Shown: piece after piece, positions 62,396-64,000 of the stretch
Layout: every line of letters starts with the position of its first letter
Position numbering within the stretch: the stretch's first letter is position 1
From: Polyangium mundeleinium
Lineage (GTDB): Bacteria; Myxococcota_A; Polyangia; Polyangiales; Polyangiaceae
Assembly (NCBI RefSeq): GCF_028369105.1
Contig: NZ_JAQNDO010000001.1
Span: 6,976,501-7,040,500 of the forward strand
Length of the DNA stretch: 64,000 bases
Reading direction: 5' to 3'
The notes under the pieces: generated by a model
What the model was told of the DNA's origin: nothing
Seen by the model: only the letters and a program-made list of their open reading frames with translations
Databases searched by the model: none
Position numbers and translations under genes: made by a program

Positions 62396-64000
62396 TCAAT
62401 CGCGGCAGCGCGTTTTTTCTGCCCAGCGGACGACCTGACGCTCGGCCACGGGCAGATACCGAATCTTGCGACCTCGGCCGCGGTCGGCGACGACGACCTC
62501 GACGGGTTCGTCCGTGTCCTCGGTACGCCCGGCCGGCACCTTCGACGAGAGCACGAGCGCGCCTTCTTCGAGGCCCGCGCGCGCGGCGGCCGAGCCCGCG
62601 ACGAGGCCGCGGATCACCCCGGGCGTACGGCGCAGGCTCGCCTCTTCGAAGCCGAGCTCGTACACCTTCGATTTCGTACGCGCGCGGTGGAAACACGGAC
62701 CAAAGGCATCACCGTCCAGGGTGATCTCGCCGTGGCCGCGCACCATGACCCAATCGAGCTCCTCGCCGCGCGCGGCGCCGAGCTCGCGCGCGACGAGCTC
62801 TCCGAGCGCCGAGACCGGGAGGTCGGTTTTTTTTTCGGCGGCGGCGCGATCGAGCAAGGCGCGCACGAGATCGTCGAGGGACCGCTCGCCGCCCGAGGCT
62901 TTTCGCAAGGCCGCGTCGAGCGCCGCGGCGTAGAGCGCGCCGCGCTGGTAGTCCTTCCGCGAGCGCGCGTGCGCCGGCAGCTCCGCCTCCGCGTTCACGA
63001 GCGTGCGCTCGAGATCCGCCGCGAAATCACGCGCCCCGATGAGCTTCTCCGCGAGGGCGATCTTCCGGGCGTAATGCACGGCAAATCCCTCGGAGAACCA
63101 GACTTGCTCGCGACCCTCCGCGACGAGACGGACGGCGCCGCCGATCCAGCGGTGCGAGAGCTCGTGGGCCGCGGCGATGGTGACGGCGGCGTCGAAGGGC
63201 CGCTCCTCGCCGATCCACAACCCGAACGAGCGCCCGAGCAGCGCGCCGTCGTGGCCTTTCCCAAGCCCGGGCTCGGCGGCGAGGAGATACGAAAAATCGG
63301 TGTTCGTCGCGGTGCCGGAGCGCGGAGCGCCGCCGAAGAGGCGCGCGAGCGCGGCGTGGGCGCGGGAGATCGTCGCGAGCGTCGCTTCGGGTTCGAAGGC
63401 CGGGCGTCCGAGGAGAACGAGGCGCTCTTTCTCGGACGCATCGACCGTGCGGAGCCGGCCCGCGAGGTACACGGCATTCGCGAGCTCGGCGGGCGTCGCG
63501 TCCGCCTCGACGTCGTCGCCGACGCCGAACGAGCTCGCGCCCGAGGCGCCTGGCGTGAGGGCGCCGGGGCGGATCTGGACGTGCACGGCGAGCGGCTCGT
63601 TCGTGCGGGGCAAGAGCAGGAACGTGTGGCCCACGCCGGACAGGCGCTCGCGATCGAGGTGCAACGCGAAACGCGCGGCGTCCTTGGGCGCGGAGGCGAC
63701 ACCGTAGGTGATCGCGAGGTGCGAGGTCGGCGCGCGGCCAAGCACGAGAATGCGATCAGGGCCTTCGTCCGGGCCGGGTTGCGTCGGGATCACGCCCTCG
63801 CCGTCGCGCACGCGGATCCCGCGCAGCGCCGTCATGCCGTCGATCCCGGCCCAGGAGCGGGCGATGCCGAGCGCCTTCGCGCGCGCGGCTTCAGGGCCGA
63901 CGAGGTGGACCTCGACGTCGAGCGCGCTGCGATCGGGCCGCGGCGTCAGCCGCACGGTCAGGCCGTCCGGGAGCGAGGGCAGGGGAGGGAGTGGCTCGGC
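62396..64000 (-). CDS. M61-like zinc aminopeptidase with PDZ-like domain (5' end outside window)
   Basis: The frame is open to the right edge, so the N-terminus is missing; about 535 residues are seen. The gluzincin site is AAHELSHRWIGGAV (HExxH with Glu) followed by the third ligand Glu in WFSEGFAVHYARKI. A PDZ-like part follows (TPGVIRGLVAGSAAARAGLE). This order is that of the glycyl aminopeptidase family M61. It probably acts in the periplasm. The stop lies 48 bp from the start of the membrane protein gene 60801-62348 on the same strand. Confidence 0.85.
   Translation of the reverse strand, partial: AEPLPPLPSLPDGLTVRLTPRPDRSALDVEVHLVGPEAARAKALGIARSWAGIDGMTALRGIRVRDGEGVIPTQPGPDEGPDRILVLGRAPTSHLAITYGVASAPKDAARFALHLDRERLSGVGHTFLLLPRTNEPLAVHVQIRPGALTPGASGASSFGVGDDVEADATPAELANAVYLAGRLRTVDASEKERLVLLGRPAFEPEATLATISRAHAALARLFGGAPRSGTATNTDFSYLLAAEPGLGKGHDGALLGRSFGLWIGEERPFDAAVTIAAAHELSHRWIGGAVRLVAEGREQVWFSEGFAVHYARKIALAEKLIGARDFAADLERTLVNAEAELPAHARSRKDYQRGALYAAALDAALRKASGGERSLDDLVRALLDRAAAEKKTDLPVSALGELVARELGAARGEELDWVMVRGHGEITLDGDAFGPCFHRARTKSKVYELGFEEASLRRTPGVIRGLVAGSAAARAGLEEGALVLSSKVPAGRTEDTDEPVEVVVADRGRGRKIRYLPVAERQVVRWAEKTRCRD

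Overview
The window is very GC-rich, densely coding DNA from a Gram-negative bacterium, most probably a myxobacterium of the Polyangium/Sorangium type (inference). The pointers are a eukaryotic-like Ser/Thr kinase next to an FHA-domain sigma-54 activator, a giant TPR pseudokinase, many lipoproteins with Gly/Ser/Glu-rich linkers, tandem lspA genes, Lys/Ala-rich histone-H1-like tails, an ECF sigma factor and a cytochrome P450. I found no rRNA, tRNA, CRISPR array, prophage or transposase.

Layout. 1-4.6 kb: the end of an actin/Hsp70-like gene, a membrane-anchored phosphodiester-glycosidase-like protein, a zinc-ribbon protein and its overlapping partner, and a lipoprotein. 4.6-9.8 kb: pepP and mutY (overlapping), an acidic protein, and a three-gene envelope operon with 4-nt overlaps. 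9.8-16.4 kb: a Ser/Thr kinase followed by an FHA/sigma-54 activator, then on the minus strand a B12-dependent mutase large subunit, a GspE-N-domain protein and an FtsB-like protein. 16.6-24.1 kb: a TPR pseudokinase broken by one missing base, then a protein joining an H1-like tail to a degenerate Fic domain. 24.2-32.8 kb: nth, meaB, a large NfnBA-like flavoprotein fusion, accB-accC, and aroQ with a Roadblock gene. 33-39 kb: an aconitase-like protein without iron-sulfur cysteines, a DUF4139 lipoprotein and a sulfatase-fold lipoprotein. 39-46 kb: an MrfA-like helicase, the lipoprotein-processing cluster lspA-lspA-lgt, a lipoprotein and an XRE-cupin regulator. 46-50 kb: folD, a TrxC-like thioredoxin and small unknowns. 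50-55 kb: an accessory stretch with a phased 42-bp array, an AT-richer patch with a JAMM-type lipoprotein, an ECF sigma factor and several simple repeats. 55-64 kb: a coiled-coil protein, a P450, a transglycosylase/M16 fusion, a duplicated-domain membrane protein and a partial M61-like peptidase.

Two non-coding structures stand out. First, a chain of four hairpins (H1-H4) recurs at four loci (1076-1411, 12600-12718, 45781-46083, 54184-54297). Three lie between convergent genes, and two of those carry the module as an inverted pair, so that each converging transcript meets the hairpins in the same order. Both arms of the stems change together between copies, as expected if the folded structure is what is conserved. 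Second, a T-rich core (TTTGCG) recurs nine times at 41-43 bp, about four helical turns, in 50102-50480 upstream of an unknown gene.

How the genes work together. lspA, lspA and lgt process the many lipoproteins encoded here. The kinase, FHA activator and pseudokinase suggest phospho-signalling. The mutase, MeaB, biotin carboxylase and BCCP touch acyl-CoA metabolism. MutY and Nth are base-excision glycosylases that both end in basic tails.
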